DNA from: Bacillota bacterium
Lineage (GTDB): Bacteria; Bacillota; Clostridia; Peptostreptococcales; Anaerovoracaceae
Direction of reading: 5' to 3'
Assembly (NCBI GenBank): GCA_029101005.1
Contig: JAQXQE010000010.1
Span: 1 to 64,000 of the forward strand
Length of the DNA stretch: 64,000 bases
Of this stretch, positions 16,435-24,211 are shown piece after piece (the first letter of the stretch is position 1; every line of letters starts with the position of its first letter). Under the pieces are notes generated by a model. It made no database searches, was not told where the DNA came from, and saw only the letters and a list, made by a program, of their open reading frames with translations. Position numbers and translations under genes: made by a program.

Positions 16435-17738
16435 GCAAATGCCTCCTCTGCGCGCAATGCACTGCATGCGCATATTCTTCCATCTTCTGTAGTACCAGTG
16501 TCTTTGCACTTGGTGCACTTATATTCAATATCGAGATATCTCTCGCTATATCCATTCTTCGTGAGAAGTCTTCTCTTCTCCGCATCGAGCTCCCTCATTC
16601 TTTCTCTGAGTTCAGCCCTCTTCTCTTTCGCGCCCTTCATAAAGTTGCACGCCATCATCTCATCGCTTGTCTCGTTGATAAGTTGATATATGCCCCTCAT
16701 CTCTGGAACACTTGCGCAGACCTCGTCTGTTCTTGCATCCAGTCTTCTCTGCGCTTCTTCTCTCAGATACTCGAAGTACTCCTTGAGTATCTGCTTGCTG
16801 ACCTTAGCCGTTGGGCGAGTATTCTCATCCTCCACAGCCTTGGCAATCAGCTCTGTATTGATTCCACCCGTCTTGAGAATCTGATTCTCGAGAACCTTGT
16901 TCACATACTTAAGTGAAGGCTCCCTCTGTCCTGCCGTCTTGGCGCAAGCTTCGAGAACTTCCTTGAGAGTGTAGCCCCACTCATCGAACCATTTGTCCAT
17001 CATCTCTCTATCTGCTGGACTTGGCGTACGGTTGAATCCCACCGCCTTGAAGATCTTATTATAGAAGCTATTCTTCTGGCTGTGTCTGTCGACCTCAGCC
17101 TTCGCCTCCGCAGCAGTGCGGCATCCGTTCTCATTCCATCTCTGTGCAACCGTCGTAATGTAGTCGATATTATACTTCTCAATATCCGCACAATACTCGA
17201 TAGCATAGGAAATTACTTCAGGCGCAATGCCGTATACATTAACGCAATCAGCAATCTTACTGAGTTCCTTCGGCGAAAGAAGTCTTCCAGTCGCCTGCTC
17301 ATACTGAGCGAAAATCTCTCTTATCTCTGGGTCGCTCAGGCTTGCTGCTCTCGAGTCTTCTCTAATCTCTCGATTCTCTGACTCCTCGATCGCACGAGGT
17401 GAACTGCTCTTCTTCGTTCCGTAGAGCTGCTGAACAAGTCTTACATACTCAATCTCATAAGTCTGTCTATCAGCACTCAGCTCAACCCTGATCGCTCCCA
17501 TTCTTACCCAATATGCGAAAGCTTTCTCGACATCAGATACACTCATATCGAGATCTCTTGCTATAGTCTCAACATCTATTGCGTATTCCATCTGCGCATA
17601 CATCAGACCGAAAAGGTACACCTTAACATACTCTCCCGGTGCCTTAGGCAGCATCTCGTTGATGAACAGATTCGCTACCCTCGTATCGTAGAGAAATACA
17701 TCCTTACCTTTCTCGTATCTAAGTTTTGCTTTCTTCAT
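16407..17738 (-). CDS. DnaD-domain replication protein fused to the N-terminal half of a DnaC/DnaI loader
   Basis: 443 residues. The N-terminal ~110 residues resemble the winged-helix part of DnaD/DnaB-type initiators (FINEMLPKAPGEYVKVYLF). Two DnaD-like helical domains follow (about 140-215, IREIFAQYEQATGRLLSPKELSKIADC; about 230-310, WGYTLKEVLEACAKT). Residues about 330-443 match the N-terminal segment of clostridial DnaC/DnaI helicase loaders, ending in the zinc knuckle C408-x2-C411 ... C423-x-C425 (CTKCKDTG). The AAA+ ATPase domain that should follow is absent; the gene stops 18 residues later. It lies directly after dnaB. Likely role: primosome assembly or helicase loading at the origin. 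The missing ATPase is the odd point. Confidence 0.8.
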   Translation of the reverse strand: MKKAKLRYEKGKDVFLYDTRVANLFINEMLPKAPGEYVKVYLFGLMYAQMEYAIDVETIARDLDMSVSDVEKAFAYWVRMGAIRVELSADRQTYEIEYVRLVQQLYGTKKSSSPRAIEESENREIREDSRAASLSDPEIREIFAQYEQATGRLLSPKELSKIADCVNVYGIAPEVISYAIEYCADIEKYNIDYITTVAQRWNENGCRTAAEAKAEVDRHSQKNSFYNKIFKAVGFNRTPSPADREMMDKWFDEWGYTLKEVLEACAKTAGQREPSLKYVNKVLENQILKTGGINTELIAKAVEDENTRPTAKVSKQILKEYFEYLREEAQRRLDARTDEVCASVPEMRGIYQLINETSDEMMACNFMKGAKEKRAELRERMRELDAEKRRLLTKNGYSERYLDIEYKCTKCKDTGTTEDGRICACSALRAEEAFAWMREKSKR

Positions 17739-17772
17739 TAATGTCTTCTTTCTTTCGCTTTGGTTTCTTTAA

Positions 17773-19158
17773 TTACATTGGTTCGAAACTGCTTGATGCG
17801 AGGTTACCGAACTTCGTATATTTGCCGACCCAGGCAAGAGTACATACTCCTGTTGATCCGTTTCTGTGCTTAGCAATATGTACGTCGCAGGTTCTTCCAA
17901 CATTTGGATTAATCTCTGCTGGCCCATCTTCCTTCTCGTAGTAGTCATCTCTCTTGAGGAAGATTACTACGTCAGCATCCTGCTCGATAGCTCCCGAATC
18001 TCTCAGGTCACTGAGCTGCGGTCTGTGGTCTGATCTCTGCTCCGCATTTCTTGAGAGCTGTGAGAGCAGCACAATTGCACAGTCGAGTTCCTTAGCCATA
18101 ATCTTGATATTTCTTGTCAGAGCTGCAATCTCCTGAACTCTGTTCTCGACTTTGCCGCCCATACTCATCAGCTGGAGGTAGTCGATAATGAGAAGGTCAA
18201 GTCCCTTCTCAGCCTTCAGTCTGCGACACTTGTTCTTCATCTCAAGAATTGACAGAGCAGAAGTATCATCTACCGTAAGCTTGAGATCTTCGAAGCTGTC
18301 CTGTGCCTCGGAGAGTGCGAACCACTCATCCTGGCTCAGAGTGCCATTCTTGATGTGCTCCATCTCAACGCTGGCAGCCATCGAAAGGATTCTTGTTCCG
18401 AGCTGCTCAGCAGGCATCTCCATACTGAAGATCATTACTGAGTGACCAGCCTCTGCCGCGTGCTGTGCGATATTAAGAGCAAAGGAAGTCTTACCCATAC
18501 CAGGTCTAGCCGCAAGTACGATAAGGTCAGTCTTGTGAAGACCGCCGAGAATCTTATCTACCTCACGGAAACCAGTTGTAATTCCTGGGATAGCGCCCTT
18601 GTTTCTCTCGAGCTCCTGCATACGCTTGAAGTTCTCAACAAATACATCGTTGATATCCTGGTATGCTCTCTTCTGACTTCTGTGAGCAATCTCAAAGATT
18701 CTCTGCTCTGCGAAGTCAAGCACATCCTCTGCTGTCTCGCCTGGCTCAGTTGCCTTGCCTCTAATCGCATCAGCCTCCTTGATGAGAGCTCTCATTCTCG
18801 ACTTAGCAAGTACTGACTCTGCATAGAACTTTGCATTTGAAGCAACGATGACATCATTAACAAGCTTCGAAAGATATGTCATTCCTCCAACCAGCTCAGT
18901 TAGCTTCATCTCATTGAGAGCTGAATATGTTGTCATGATATCTATTCCGACGCTTTTTCTATAGAGCTCGACCATCACCTTGAATATCTCCTGGTGGGCC
19001 TTCTCGTAGAAGTCGTCTGCTCTCAGAACATCGATGACATCACTTACTGCGTCATCACTCTTCATCATTGCTCCAAGAACAGCCTTCTCCGCTTCAATAT
19101 CTACTGGTGGCATTGCCGACATAGCTGCCGCCATCTCGTTGCTCATTACTTCTGACAT
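17773..19158 (-). CDS. dnaB: Replicative DNA helicase DnaB
   Basis: 461 residues. Hexameric helicase that unwinds DNA at the fork. It has the N-terminal primase-interacting domain (PPVDIEAEKAVLGAMM) and a RecA-like motor with Walker A AARPGMGKTS, Walker B LLIIDYLQLM and the SQLSRNAEQRSDHRPQLSDLRDSGAIEQDAD block. It starts directly at the rplI stop codon (TAA followed by ATG). The gdpP-rplI-dnaB order is typical of Bacillota. No intein or insertion. Confidence 0.96.
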   Translation of the reverse strand: MSEVMSNEMAAAMSAMPPVDIEAEKAVLGAMMKSDDAVSDVIDVLRADDFYEKAHQEIFKVMVELYRKSVGIDIMTTYSALNEMKLTELVGGMTYLSKLVNDVIVASNAKFYAESVLAKSRMRALIKEADAIRGKATEPGETAEDVLDFAEQRIFEIAHRSQKRAYQDINDVFVENFKRMQELERNKGAIPGITTGFREVDKILGGLHKTDLIVLAARPGMGKTSFALNIAQHAAEAGHSVMIFSMEMPAEQLGTRILSMAASVEMEHIKNGTLSQDEWFALSEAQDSFEDLKLTVDDTSALSILEMKNKCRRLKAEKGLDLLIIDYLQLMSMGGKVENRVQEIAALTRNIKIMAKELDCAIVLLSQLSRNAEQRSDHRPQLSDLRDSGAIEQDADVVIFLKRDDYYEKEDGPAEINPNVGRTCDVHIAKHRNGSTGVCTLAWVGKYTKFGNLASSSFEPM

Positions 19159-19608
19159 TTATTTAGTGCCTTCCACTTTAACTTCAACGCTAGCTGTTAC
19201 ACCTGTGTAGAGCTTAACCTCTACCTTTGATACGCCAGTCTCCTTGATTGGCTTATCGAGCACGATCTTCTTCTTATCAATCTCAACGCCTGTCTGCTCC
19301 TTGATGGCATCAGCGATGTTCATTGATGTAATTGAACCGAATACCTTGCCTGCATCTCCAACCTTTGTCTTAACAACGATTGGCTCGGCGCTGATCTTTG
19401 CAGCAATCTCCTTAGCTGCTGCTGTCTCCTCAGCAACCTTCTTCTCGTGGTTTGCCTTCTCCCTCTCAATTGCCTTGAGATTCTGTGGAGTAGCCTCGAG
19501 AGCCATTCCACCAGGAATCAGTCTGTTTCTTGCGAAACCATCGCTAACCTTAACGATGTCTCCCTTCTTACCTGTTCCCTTAACATCCTTGAGCATAATT
19601 ACCTGCAT
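19159..19608 (-). CDS. rplI: 50S ribosomal protein L9
   Basis: 149 residues, the family's usual length. The N-terminal domain [21 protein letters not shown] and the motif [16 protein letters not shown] are diagnostic. A long Ala/Glu-rich connecting helix joins to the C-terminal rRNA-binding domain. ATG at 19608 is preceded by GAGG. It sits between the gdpP-like gene and dnaB in the conserved order. Confidence 0.97.
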   Translation of the reverse strand: MQVIMLKDVKGTGKKGDIVKVSDGFARNRLIPGGMALEATPQNLKAIEREKANHEKKVAEETAAAKEIAAKISAEPIVVKTKVGDAGKVFGSITSMNIADAIKEQTGVEIDKKKIVLDKPIKETGVSKVEVKLYTGVTASVEVKVEGTK

Positions 19609-19677
19609 CTGTCTACCTCATTTCTATCATTTCTATTTGATTTGAAAAGTACAGATTGCACTCTTCGTTCTTTGTTA

Positions 19678-21444
19678 TTATTCGTTTTTATCCGAATTAT
19701 CTTCATTGAGCTTGCGAAGCATCTTGTCAATCTCCTCGCGAGCCTCCTCAGGACTGATTCGAAGCTGTGCTGCGGCTGCGGTCAGATGTCCGCCTCCACC
19801 AAGCTTCTCCATAATCACCTGAACATTAATATCTCCAAGCGACCTCGCATTGACCAGCGTCTGAAGCTTGTCATTTCTTCCGATTACGAATGACGCCTTC
19901 ACACCTTTAACTGTCAGCAGTTCATCTGCAACCTGAGCATTGATAATCTGAGCATCACTTGTGTAACAGTCAGTTGTCGCAAAAGCAATTCCCATAGGTG
20001 TGTACTCAGCATTAGCAACAGCCTTAGCCTTAGCCTGGAACGCTGATATGTCTGTCTGGAAGAAGCTCTTAACTCTTGATGTATCTGCACCTGCTCTCTT
20101 CAGCCAAGCTGCTGCTTCGAAGGTTCTTACACCTGATCTGATTGAGTAGCTGTTCGTATCAACCATAATTCCCGCGAGCATTGCCTCGGCCTCAAGCTTA
20201 GTAATGAATCTCTTCTGCGAGATGTGCTGAATAACCTCAGTGATGAGCTCACTAGCTGATGATGCATAAGATTCAACATATGCAATTGTTGCATTGCTGA
20301 TTGAATCATCTGCCAGTCTATGATGGTCTATTACAATTGTCTTCTGACATACATCGAGAAGCTCCGGGCACTCTACGATTGATGGTCTGTTTGAATCAAC
20401 AACAATCAGGAGAGTCTTGTCATTAACTATTTCGAGAGCCTTCTTTCTCTTGATAATTCTGTATGCTTCTGTCTCCTCGGCTGCAGTATATATTGCATCA
20501 AGAGCCTCGTTTCTCTCCTCGAGTACGATGTGAACATCCTTGCCGAGATACTCACATATTCTGTACGCTCCGAGGGCAGAACCGAAGCAGTCCATATCAG
20601 GAAGCTTGTGTCCCATAACCAGGACACTGGAGCTCTCATTGATCAGTCTCTTAATCGCATGTGCGATGATTCTGGACCTGCCTCTGTTATTCTTCTCCAT
20701 CGACTGAAGAGTTCCGCCGAAATGGTATGTCTGCTCGTCATCCTTGTATACTGCCTGATCGCCACCTCTTCCAAGAGCAAGTTCCCTTGCCGCCTCAGCG
20801 AGGTCTTTAGTTTCGATCAGTGAAACATCAGAGCTTCCCATTCCAATACTAAGGCTGACAGGGAAGTCAATCTTGGCTTCAATCTGTCTTACCTCATCCA
20901 GAACAGAGAAGTTGTCCTCTCTAATCTTCGCAGCCATTCCTCTATTTGTGAGAATGACATACTCCTCCTCCTCAGAACTGAGTATTGGAGAGTTATACTC
21001 GTCCGCCCACTTGCGTACGATTCTATCAACCTCAGTTGGAACAGCTCTCTTGCTATCCTCTGTTGTTGCAGACATAAGCTCGTCGTAATTATCAATTGAT
21101 ACCATAATTACTACAGGCTTATTATCCTCGTTTCTTTTTCTGAGTTCGATTCTCTCAGTAACATCGAGAAAAACAACGACTGCGTCGTCTTCTTCTGTCG
21201 GTCCGCCGATGAGCTTCATTGCGAAGGTCTTGTCGTTACGTCCGATAGTTGTCTCAGTTTCTTTGTCCGCACAATGAAGCTGGCTCAGCTTAACACCTGT
21301 AAGAGTGAAGAAGTTTGTTCCTTCAATCTCGTTATAGATGAAGACCTCGCCCATCAGTTCATTTGCCTGCTTTATGATTCCGTCTGAACCAACAATACAT
21401 GCTGGAAGAGGGAATCTTTCTATACTGTAATTCTCAGTTAACAT
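19678..21444 (-). CDS. gdpP: GdpP-type cyclic-di-AMP phosphodiesterase lacking membrane helices
   Basis: 588 residues from ATG 21444, just after the parB stop; the open frame reaches 21537 but would overlap parB. A PAS-like domain (FPLPACIVGSDGIIKQANELMGE) is followed by a degenerate GGDEF-like domain (about 130-235) and a DHH/DHHA1 phosphoesterase with VMGHKLPDMDCFGSALG, VVDSNRP, VIDHHRL, GIMVDTNSY and GGGGHLTAAAAQL. The family hydrolyses c-di-AMP to pApA and controls osmotic and wall homeostasis. Standard GdpP begins with two transmembrane helices; even the longest possible reading here shows none, so this version is probably soluble. It lies between parB and rplI. Confidence 0.86.
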   Translation of the reverse strand: MLTENYSIERFPLPACIVGSDGIIKQANELMGEVFIYNEIEGTNFFTLTGVKLSQLHCADKETETTIGRNDKTFAMKLIGGPTEEDDAVVVFLDVTERIELRKRNEDNKPVVIMVSIDNYDELMSATTEDSKRAVPTEVDRIVRKWADEYNSPILSSEEEEYVILTNRGMAAKIREDNFSVLDEVRQIEAKIDFPVSLSIGMGSSDVSLIETKDLAEAARELALGRGGDQAVYKDDEQTYHFGGTLQSMEKNNRGRSRIIAHAIKRLINESSSVLVMGHKLPDMDCFGSALGAYRICEYLGKDVHIVLEERNEALDAIYTAAEETEAYRIIKRKKALEIVNDKTLLIVVDSNRPSIVECPELLDVCQKTIVIDHHRLADDSISNATIAYVESYASSASELITEVIQHISQKRFITKLEAEAMLAGIMVDTNSYSIRSGVRTFEAAAWLKRAGADTSRVKSFFQTDISAFQAKAKAVANAEYTPMGIAFATTDCYTSDAQIINAQVADELLTVKGVKASFVIGRNDKLQTLVNARSLGDINVQVIMEKLGGGGHLTAAAAQLRISPEEAREEIDKMLRKLNEDNSDKNE

Positions 21445-21469
21445 TTCACTTATCCGCAGTTTGTTCTGC

Positions 21470-22465
21470 TTAGAATCCTTCCTTGATTGCATCAATAAGT
21501 CTGTTGAGTTCCTCGAGACTGTAGTACTCGAGTTCAATCTTTCCTACCTTGCCATCTCCGGTGATGTTAACTTTAGTTCCTGTGATAGTTCTAAGCTCAT
21601 TCTCAACAGCAATAATCTCAGCTGACTTTGTTTCCTTAGTCTTTCTCTTCTTTCTGTCCGGCTTCTTCTCATCTTTGATCTTCTCAGCAAGCTTCTCTGT
21701 TGCTCTTACTGAGAGTCCCTCTTTGATAATCTTCTCAGCAATCTCAAGCTGTTGCTTCTCGTCGCCCACTGTTATAAGAGTTCTTCCGTGTGCAGCTGAG
21801 AGCTTTCCCTCGCTGATATAAGACTGCACCTTCTCTGGAAGCTTGAGAAGTCTGAGTGAGTTAGCGATGTATGCACGGCTCTTACCGAGAGCTGTAGAAA
21901 CCTGCTCCTGGGTAAAACCGTATTTTCTCGTCATAGCCTGAAGGCCTGCTGCCTCTTCGATTGCATCGAGATCCTCTCTCTGCATATTCTCGATGATAGC
22001 CACGATTGCATTCTGCTTCTCATCGAAGTTTCTCACAATGCATGGTACTTTCTTGAGACCAGCAATTCTTGATGCTCTCCATCTTCTCTCACCGGCAACA
22101 AGCTCGAAACCAGTCTTGCTTCTTCTTACAATCAGAGGCTGGATTACTCCGTTCTCCTGAATTGAAGCAGCCAGTTCATTCAGCTTCTCCTCATCGAAGT
22201 GCTGACGAGGCTGTGCTGAATTAGGCTTGATATCGTTGATGTCTACATAGAGAATTCTATCTTCATCATCAACGTCTGCTACCTGCTCCCTCTTAGGCGC
22301 AGCTTTAGCCTTACTCGTTGTTGTCTTTGGCTTGCTTGACTTCGCTGCTGGAGCCGCCTTTGGCTCCTCCTCTTCAACCGCTGTTGTCAGCTCCTCCTCG
22401 AAAACCGGAGCTGCATCAGCAAAGAGTGCATCTAATCCTCTACCGAGTCCGCCTTTCTTCGCCAT
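21470..22465 (-). CDS. parB: Chromosome partitioning protein ParB (Spo0J)
   Basis: 331 residues. CTP-dependent clamp that loads at parS and spreads on the chromosome. After a low-complexity Ala/Lys/Glu linker (about 15-65) it shows NSAQPRQHFDEEKLNELAASI, the CTP-binding GERRWRASRIAG, ENMQREDLDAIEEA, a helix-turn-helix (TQEQVSTALGKSRAYIANSLRLLKLP) and a C-terminal dimer domain. Its start overlaps the parA stop by one base. Two perfect parS sites lie 1-1.2 kb away at 23457 and 23665. Confidence 0.96.
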   Translation of the reverse strand: MAKKGGLGRGLDALFADAAPVFEEELTTAVEEEEPKAAPAAKSSKPKTTTSKAKAAPKREQVADVDDEDRILYVDINDIKPNSAQPRQHFDEEKLNELAASIQENGVIQPLIVRRSKTGFELVAGERRWRASRIAGLKKVPCIVRNFDEKQNAIVAIIENMQREDLDAIEEAAGLQAMTRKYGFTQEQVSTALGKSRAYIANSLRLLKLPEKVQSYISEGKLSAAHGRTLITVGDEKQQLEIAEKIIKEGLSVRATEKLAEKIKDEKKPDRKKRKTKETKSAEIIAVENELRTITGTKVNITGDGKVGKIELEYYSLEELNRLIDAIKEGF

Positions 22466-23247
22466 TATTTCTTCCCTGCTTTCTTACTTCTCTCGAGGAA
22501 TTCCTTACTGAATGCAACATATGCCTTTGAACCTGCAGCTGTTGGATCGTACTGAATAGCTGGTACTCCGTAGCTTGGTGCCTCGGCAAGTCTTACATTT
22601 CTCGGAATTACCGTTGAATATACTGCTGAACCGAAATAGTTCTTAACTTCCTGAACAACCTGAAGTGAGAGATTAGTTCTTCCATCGAACATTGAGAGAA
22701 TTACACCCTCAATGTAGAGATCAGGGTTCATATTCTTCTTAACCAGTTCAATGGTATTAACCAGCTGGCTTACTCCCTCGAGTGCATAGAACTCACACTG
22801 GATAGGAATGAGTACGCTGTCTACTGCTGTAAGAGAGTTGATTGTGAGAAGTCCAAGTGAAGGTGGGCAGTCTACGAAGATGAAATCGTAAGAATCCCTG
22901 ATGCTGTCGATTGCCTTCTTCAGTCTTCTCTCTCTTCCTTCAAGCTCAACAAGCTCAACCTCAGCTCCAGCAAGATCTACACTTGCAGGGATGATGTCGA
23001 GATTCTTTGTCTTTGTAGGAACGATGGCATCCCTAACATCGAAGTTCTCTGTAACCATAACATCATAAATTGTGTTCTTCAGAGTTCTCTTTCGGATGCC
23101 GATACCACTTGTTGAATTACCCTGTGGGTCAATATCTACGATAAGAACCTTCTTGCCCTTCATAGCAAGACAAGCTCCAAGATTAATGTTTGTTGTTGTC
23201 TTTCCAACGCCGCCCTTCTGGTTGAAGATTGCGATTGCTTTGCCCAT
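22465..23247 (-). CDS. parA: Chromosome partitioning ATPase ParA (Soj)
   Basis: 260 residues. Deviant-Walker ATPase IAIFNQKGGVGKTTTNINLGA, switch regions DIDPQGNSTSGIG and DFIFVDCPPSLG, and the typical C-terminal SKEFLERSKK. It forms the segregation pair with ParB and in Bacillota also modulates DnaA. ATG at 23247 is preceded by AAGGAGG. The 23248-23487 gap holds the rsmG terminator, AT-rich promoter-like sequence and a parS site. Confidence 0.96.
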   Translation of the reverse strand: MGKAIAIFNQKGGVGKTTTNINLGACLAMKGKKVLIVDIDPQGNSTSGIGIRKRTLKNTIYDVMVTENFDVRDAIVPTKTKNLDIIPASVDLAGAEVELVELEGRERRLKKAIDSIRDSYDFIFVDCPPSLGLLTINSLTAVDSVLIPIQCEFYALEGVSQLVNTIELVKKNMNPDLYIEGVILSMFDGRTNLSLQVVQEVKNYFGSAVYSTVIPRNVRLAEAPSYGVPAIQYDPTAAGSKAYVAFSKEFLERSKKAGKK

Positions 23248-23357
23248 GTATAAATCCTCCTTGAGCGTAGTTTCCCATTGAACATAGATAATATATTATA
23301 TATCAATTTCTGATTTTTTTCCAGTTGTGGAGGTGTGCTGTAGATGTTGTTTCGGTG

Positions 23358-23387
23358 AAAAACAAAAGCCGCAGATATTCTGCGGCT
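23358..23387 (-). terminator. Terminator after rsmG
   Basis: Minus-strand hairpin AGCCGCAGA / TCTGCGGCT with a three-base loop followed by TTTGTTTTT. It separates the mnm-rsmG genes from parAB. Confidence 0.8.
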
Positions 23388-23456
23388 AATTTCCTGTTAT
23401 ATTCAAGATGTACCACTATCATCGTTCTAGTACCACAATATGTATGCTTACTAAAA

Positions 23457-23472
23457 TGTTTCACGTGAAACA
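23457..23472. other. parS site 1
   Basis: Perfect 16-bp palindrome TGTTTCACGTGAAACA, identical to the widely conserved bacterial parS consensus bound by ParB. It lies just downstream of the rsmG stop. Confidence 0.95.
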
Positions 23473-23487
23473 TTCTCTTCGTCGGTA

Positions 23488-24210
23488 CTATCTCAATGGG
23501 TTTTTCTTGGCCTGCCCAGGCTGTCTAGGGTATTTCGGTGGGGTATTCTTTACCTTCTTGATTATTACGAGTACATGTCCTGATATCTCATCAGTTGCAT
23601 CCTCAATCTCTACAACTCTTTCAATCTTACCACCCATCAGCGAGATTGCCTTCTTCGCCTCTAATGTTTCACGTGAAACATTCTCGCCTTTGTAAGAGAT
23701 CATATATCCACCAACTTTAACAAGTGGAAGGCACCATTCTACAAGTACATCAAGTGAAGCAACGGCCCTAGACACTACGAGGTCGAACTTCTCTCTAGTA
23801 TTCTTACCTCTTCCAATCTCCTCCGCTCTTGCATGTACTGTCTCCACATTAGTGACACCGATACCTGCTGTAAGCTCATCGATTACTCTCAGTCTCTTAT
23901 TGAGTGCGTCAACAAGAGTAAACTTCTTATCATCAGATACAATTGCAAGAGGAACTCCAGGGAAGCCTCCTCCAGTTCCCATATCAAGTACGGTCTTAGC
24001 ATTCTTATACTCTGGAACATCAAAGCAACTGAGCGAATCAGCTATGTGCTTCTGAACAGCTTCGTCCCTATCTCTTACTGCAGTGAGATTAATGTGTTCA
24101 TTCTTCTCGAGAATAGCGTCGAGGTATGAGATAAGCTTGTTAGTTCTATCCTCACCGTACTTCTCTGTAAGTAGTTTAATTGTATTCTCTGTTGAGATTC
24201 TATCTGCCAT
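23488..24210 (-). CDS. rsmG: 16S rRNA (guanine-527-N7) methyltransferase
   Basis: 240 residues from ATG 24210, chosen because it overlaps the mnmG stop region (TAATATG) and gives the family N-terminus. SAM-binding VLDMGTGGGFPGVPLAI, HIADSLSCFD and the ASLDVLVEWCLPLVKVGG block identify GidB/RsmG, which methylates G527 of 16S rRNA. The C-terminal tail (KNTPPKYPRQPGQAKKNP) is typical. A parS site lies inside the coding sequence at 23665. Confidence 0.94.
   Translation of the reverse strand: MADRISTENTIKLLTEKYGEDRTNKLISYLDAILEKNEHINLTAVRDRDEAVQKHIADSLSCFDVPEYKNAKTVLDMGTGGGFPGVPLAIVSDDKKFTLVDALNKRLRVIDELTAGIGVTNVETVHARAEEIGRGKNTREKFDLVVSRAVASLDVLVEWCLPLVKVGGYMISYKGENVSRETLEAKKAISLMGGKIERVVEIEDATDEISGHVLVIIKKVKNTPPKYPRQPGQAKKNPLR
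23665..23680. other. parS site 2 (inside rsmG)
   Basis: Second exact copy of TGTTTCACGTGAAACA, 208 bp from site 1. It is coding (the FHVKH/NVSRE-type codons fit the frame), as is common for parS near the origin. Confidence 0.95.
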
Positions 24211-24211
24211 A

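Noticed and set aside
21445-21537. Longer N-terminus for the GdpP-like protein
   Set aside because: It overlaps the end of parB in another frame, is hydrophilic, and adds no recognisable part of the family.
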